Assembly: GCA_036841525.1 (NCBI GenBank)
Contig: DAITVZ010000141.1
Span: forward strand, 1 to 5,741
Direction of reading: 5' to 3'
DNA from: JAAYEA01 sp012689325
Lineage (GTDB): Bacteria > Chloroflexota > Anaerolineae > JAAYEA01
DNA length: 5,741 nucleotides
Shown here: positions 3,280 to 5,741 of the stretch, one piece after another
How the letters are laid out: every line of letters starts with the position of its first letter
Numbering within the stretch: position 1 is the first letter of the stretch
Position numbers and translations under genes: made by a program
The notes under the pieces: generated by a model
The model's input: only the letters and a program-made list of their open reading frames with translations
Database searches by the model: none
Told to the model about the DNA's origin: nothing

Positions 3280-5741
3280 ATGGAGGGTTTCGCGGCAAGC
3301 TATTTGGCGGAGCTGACGGCGGGATTGACGAGCAGGTTGCTGGGGGCCGCGGGGCGCAAGGCGGCCGAGTCCTTTGCAGGCGAGCCAGAACAGCAGGCGC
3401 TGCGGCGGTGCATCGAGGCAGGCCTGGTGGCCTGGCTGGCGCGGGCCGAGCTGGATGGGGACCAGCGCACGCATCTGCAGGCGATCCTGGTGCGCTTTTT
3501 CGATAGCTCCTACGCGGCGCGGGAGCTCGCCAAGCTCCTCCGCGACCGTCCGCTGGACCTGGAGGAGCTGCAGGATCTCTTCGCCCAAGCGGGGTACGAC
3601 GCTGCGACGTTGCCAGGCCTCGACCTGGCCACAGGGTTGGCGCTCTTCCAGGGCGCCTTCATCGAGCGTGCGGAAGGCGAGGCTGCGCTACAGGGCCTCA
3701 TCCAGACCGCCGGCGCGCGCGAGGGCACGCGCCTGACGCGGGAGCTGCTGGCCGAGGTTCGCTCGCTGGTGGGCTGGCTGCGCGGCGTACGCCCTGGCAG
3801 CGTAGGCATCGAGGCGGGGGTCATCAAAGCCCATAACGTGGTCAGCGGCACGCAGATCATCTACCAGGTCGCGCCGGGAGCTGGCATCTGCGCGCCGAGT
3901 CAGTGGGAGGAGCACTACCTCAACACCCTCATCCGCCGCTGCGACGTGCTCTATCTCGCGGACATCGATCCCCTTCTGCTGCCGGAGATCGAGGCCGTGC
4001 GCATCTCGGACGTCTTTACCACGCTGTACCTCCAGGACTTTCCCCGGCGCAAGGGGCAGTCCGTGGCCCAGGCGCTGGCGGCGATCAAGCGCCCCTCCCG
4101 CGACGAGCCGCGAGAGAGCATCCCCACCTCGGCAGTGGAAGCCGTGGGCGGCGCGGAGCGCCTGGTCCTGGTGGCTGGCCCCGGCGGCGGCAAGAGCACC
4201 CTGGTCAACCACCTGGCCACGCAGCTGGCCAAGAAGCGTCTGGGCGAGGAGGTCAAGAAGGGCGCGCTCGAAGGCTGGGCCCCAGACGCCTCCCCGCTGC
4301 CGGTGCGCATCGTCCTGCGCCACTTTGCAGCCTGGCTGCCCGCCAATGGCTCGCCGGGCTTGGCGGGCCTTGTATGGGATTACTTGAAGCATCTGCTGGG
4401 ACAATGGGGCTGCGAGGAAGCGTTCGACCACGTCAAGCGCACGCTGACCGATGAAGGAGGCATCGTCTTTTTCGATGGTCTGGATGAGGTGGCGGAGAGC
4501 GATGAGGAGGCCAAGCGCACGCTGATCAAGGAGGCCATCGCCGACCTGGCCGCGACGCTGCCCCGATGCAAGGTGGTGGTCACGAGCCGGGACTATGCCT
4601 ACCGGAGAGACGACCGCTGGCGGCTGCCTGATGACGAGTTCCCAGTGGTGGAGCTGGCGCTCTTTGACCTAGCGCAGATCAAAGCCTTCGTGGAGACCTG
4701 GTACCAGCTCCTGGGCCCGCGAAAGGAATGGGATGCGAAGCGGAGCAAGGAGGAGGCCGACAACCTCTGCCTGGCCATCGAGCGGCTCAAGCACCTGCGC
4801 GACCTCGCCCAGTATCCGCTTCTCTTGACGCTGATGGCCCAGGTCCACGGGCGCGACGGCTACCTGCCGGAGAACCGGGCCGACCTGTACGAGCGGGTGG
4901 TGAACCTGCTCCTGGCCCATTGGGAGAACCGCATCGTGCGCGACGAGCAAGGCGGGCGCAGGGTGGAGCCCAGCATCATCATGCGCCTGGGCATCCGCAC
5001 CGCCACGCTGCGTACGGTGCTGGAGCGCGTCGCCTTCCAAGCCCACGAACGACAGGAGCGTGAGCGGGGCCGCGATGACGCGGCGGCTGAGATCCCCCGT
5101 GACGAGCTGCGCTTGGCGCTGGCCGAGGAACTGGACAGCTTGGCCCAAGCGGAGCAGGTCATCGCTTACATGCAAGAGCGGGCCGGGGTGCTCCAGGCGC
5201 AGGAGAACCGCGCCTACGCCTTCCATCACCGCACGTTTCAGGAGTACCTGGCCGCCACCTATCTCCTGCGGCAAGGGAACTTTGAGGCGTTGCTGCGCGA
5301 GCGGGTGGAGCGGGACCTGTCTTGGTGGCGCGAGGTCTACCTGTTGGCGGCTGGGGCCTCGCGGGCGACGCCGCGGAACATCTCGGACCTGGCTAACGTC
5401 CTGGCGCCGGAGTGGCGCCCCGATGCGCCGATCGCCGAGGCCGAGTCCGGGCGCTGGCGGCTGGCTGCGCAGGCCCTCTGCGAGACCGGCTTTGCCGAGC
5501 AGGCGCGCAAGGAGAACCCGCCCGGCCGGCTGATGGCCACCTTCGGCCGGACGCAGAGACGGCTGCTGGCGGCCATGGCTGCGGACGCCGACCTCCCGCC
5601 CCTCGAGCGGGCCGAGGCGGGGAGCGCGCTGGCGCGGCTGGGCGACCCCCGCTTTGACCCTGAGCGCTGGCACCTGCCCAAGGACGAGATGCTGGGCTTT
5701 ATGGAGATACCGGCGAGGCCGTTCCTGATGGGCAGCGACAA
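3280..5741 (+). CDS. NACHT-domain STAND NTPase with C-terminal FGE-sulfatase domain (3' end outside window)
   Basis: 820 codons are visible without a stop. Residues 1-~168 form a helical N-terminal domain (LLGAAGRKAAESF at 21-32; LFAQAGYDAATLPGLDLATG at 100-119), followed by one copy of the module shared with the caspase (175-192). The NACHT NTPase has Walker A GPGGGKST (300-307, K305), Walker B GGIVFFDGLDEV (393-404) and a sensor-1-like KVVVTSR (431-437). Its winged-helix/helical part includes YPLLLTLMAQVH (512-523) and FHHRTFQEYLAA (648-659). A helical arm with SWWREVYLLAAG (681-692) and GSALARLGDPRFDPERWHLP (781-800) leads to FMEIPARPFLMGSD, the start of an FGE-sulfatase domain. STAND NTPases stay inactive with ADP and oligomerise on ligand binding, so the FGE part is the presumed sensor and the paired caspase the presumed output. 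A complete domain would add roughly 220 residues beyond the edge. No membrane segment is seen. NACHT assignment is firm; immune role and partner are inferred. Confidence 0.93.
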   Translation, partial: MEGFAASYLAELTAGLTSRLLGAAGRKAAESFAGEPEQQALRRCIEAGLVAWLARAELDGDQRTHLQAILVRFFDSSYAARELAKLLRDRPLDLEELQDLFAQAGYDAATLPGLDLATGLALFQGAFIERAEGEAALQGLIQTAGAREGTRLTRELLAEVRSLVGWLRGVRPGSVGIEAGVIKAHNVVSGTQIIYQVAPGAGICAPSQWEEHYLNTLIRRCDVLYLADIDPLLLPEIEAVRISDVFTTLYLQDFPRRKGQSVAQALAAIKRPSRDEPRESIPTSAVEAVGGAERLVLVAGPGGGKSTLVNHLATQLAKKRLGEEVKKGALEGWAPDASPLPVRIVLRHFAAWLPANGSPGLAGLVWDYLKHLLGQWGCEEAFDHVKRTLTDEGGIVFFDGLDEVAESDEEAKRTLIKEAIADLAATLPRCKVVVTSRDYAYRRDDRWRLPDDEFPVVELALFDLAQIKAFVETWYQLLGPRKEWDAKRSKEEADNLCLAIERLKHLRDLAQYPLLLTLMAQVHGRDGYLPENRADLYERVVNLLLAHWENRIVRDEQGGRRVEPSIIMRLGIRTATLRTVLERVAFQAHERQERERGRDDAAAEIPRDELRLALAEELDSLAQAEQVIAYMQERAGVLQAQENRAYAFHHRTFQEYLAATYLLRQGNFEALLRERVERDLSWWREVYLLAAGASRATPRNISDLANVLAPEWRPDAPIAEAESGRWRLAAQALCETGFAEQARKENPPGRLMATFGRTQRRLLAAMAADADLPPLERAEAGSALARLGDPRFDPERWHLPKDEMLGFMEIPARPFLMGSD
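3802..3855 (+). repeat. 18-residue module, NACHT copy (residues 175-192)
   Basis: VGIEAGVIKAHNVVSGTQ lies between the N-terminal helical domain and the NACHT NTPase, where adaptor or homotypic motifs of NLR-like proteins usually sit. It matches both caspase copies over the full 18 positions without gaps. Confidence 0.75.

Noticed and set aside
4669..5673. Long antisense ORF (334 codons) opposite the NACHT gene
   Set aside because: It is a shadow of the NACHT reading frame, Arg/Pro/Leu-rich with no motif. The sense strand carries clear NACHT signatures.
1..5741. CRISPR array, tRNA or rRNA genes
   Set aside because: There are no regularly spaced repeats and no tRNA- or rRNA-like stretches visible. 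The window is almost fully coding apart from short gaps and the 127-base spacer at 1632-1758.

Overview
The window is very GC-rich, with about two thirds G+C by eye, AGGAGG-type ribosome binding sites and GC-ending codons. The NACHT / caspase / FGE-sulfatase-fold architecture is typical of bacteria with complex or multicellular lifestyles; the style of the sequences recalls Chloroflexota (Anaerolineae and relatives). That placement is from memory of families, not from a search, and nothing here fixes the taxon.

Layout, all on the + strand: (1) positions 1-489 hold the tail of an unrecognised gene and a small unrecognised gene. (2) Positions 516-1631 encode a helical (HEAT-like) arm fused to a formylglycine-generating-enzyme / C-type-lectin-like (FGE-sulfatase) domain. 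It looks like the detached C-terminal half of a NACHT-FGE protein. Its last ~40 codons look like the variable region of a diversity-generating retroelement (DGR) target, followed by a short spacer with a 12-bp direct repeat and two GC-rich hairpins. (3) Positions 1759-3279 encode a caspase-like (peptidase C14) protease with a His/Cys dyad, a glycine-rich low-complexity middle and a helical tail. (4) Positions 3280-5741 encode, with no spacer (TAG directly followed by ATG), a STAND NTPase with an N-terminal helical domain, NACHT ATPase, helical arm and the first residues of another FGE-sulfatase domain, cut by the window edge. No reverse transcriptase or template repeat lies inside the window.

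Reading of the system: the caspase and NACHT genes form a translationally coupled pair resembling a prokaryotic NLR-type conflict or cell-suicide module, with the caspase as effector, NACHT as switch and the C-terminal FGE/lectin fold as sensor. Two copies of an 18-residue module (G-G-I-x-A-x-x-I-x-A-x-[NS]-V-V-[SD]-G-x-Q) in the caspase and one in the NACHT protein, just upstream of its NTPase, suggest that the two proteins recognise each other through a homotypic, possibly amyloid-like or beta-solenoid, contact. If the DGR reading is right, the ligand-binding face of the sensor can be diversified by targeted mutagenesis, giving a hypervariable receptor wired to a death protease. The DGR part and the homotypic-contact part are inferences and are flagged as such.
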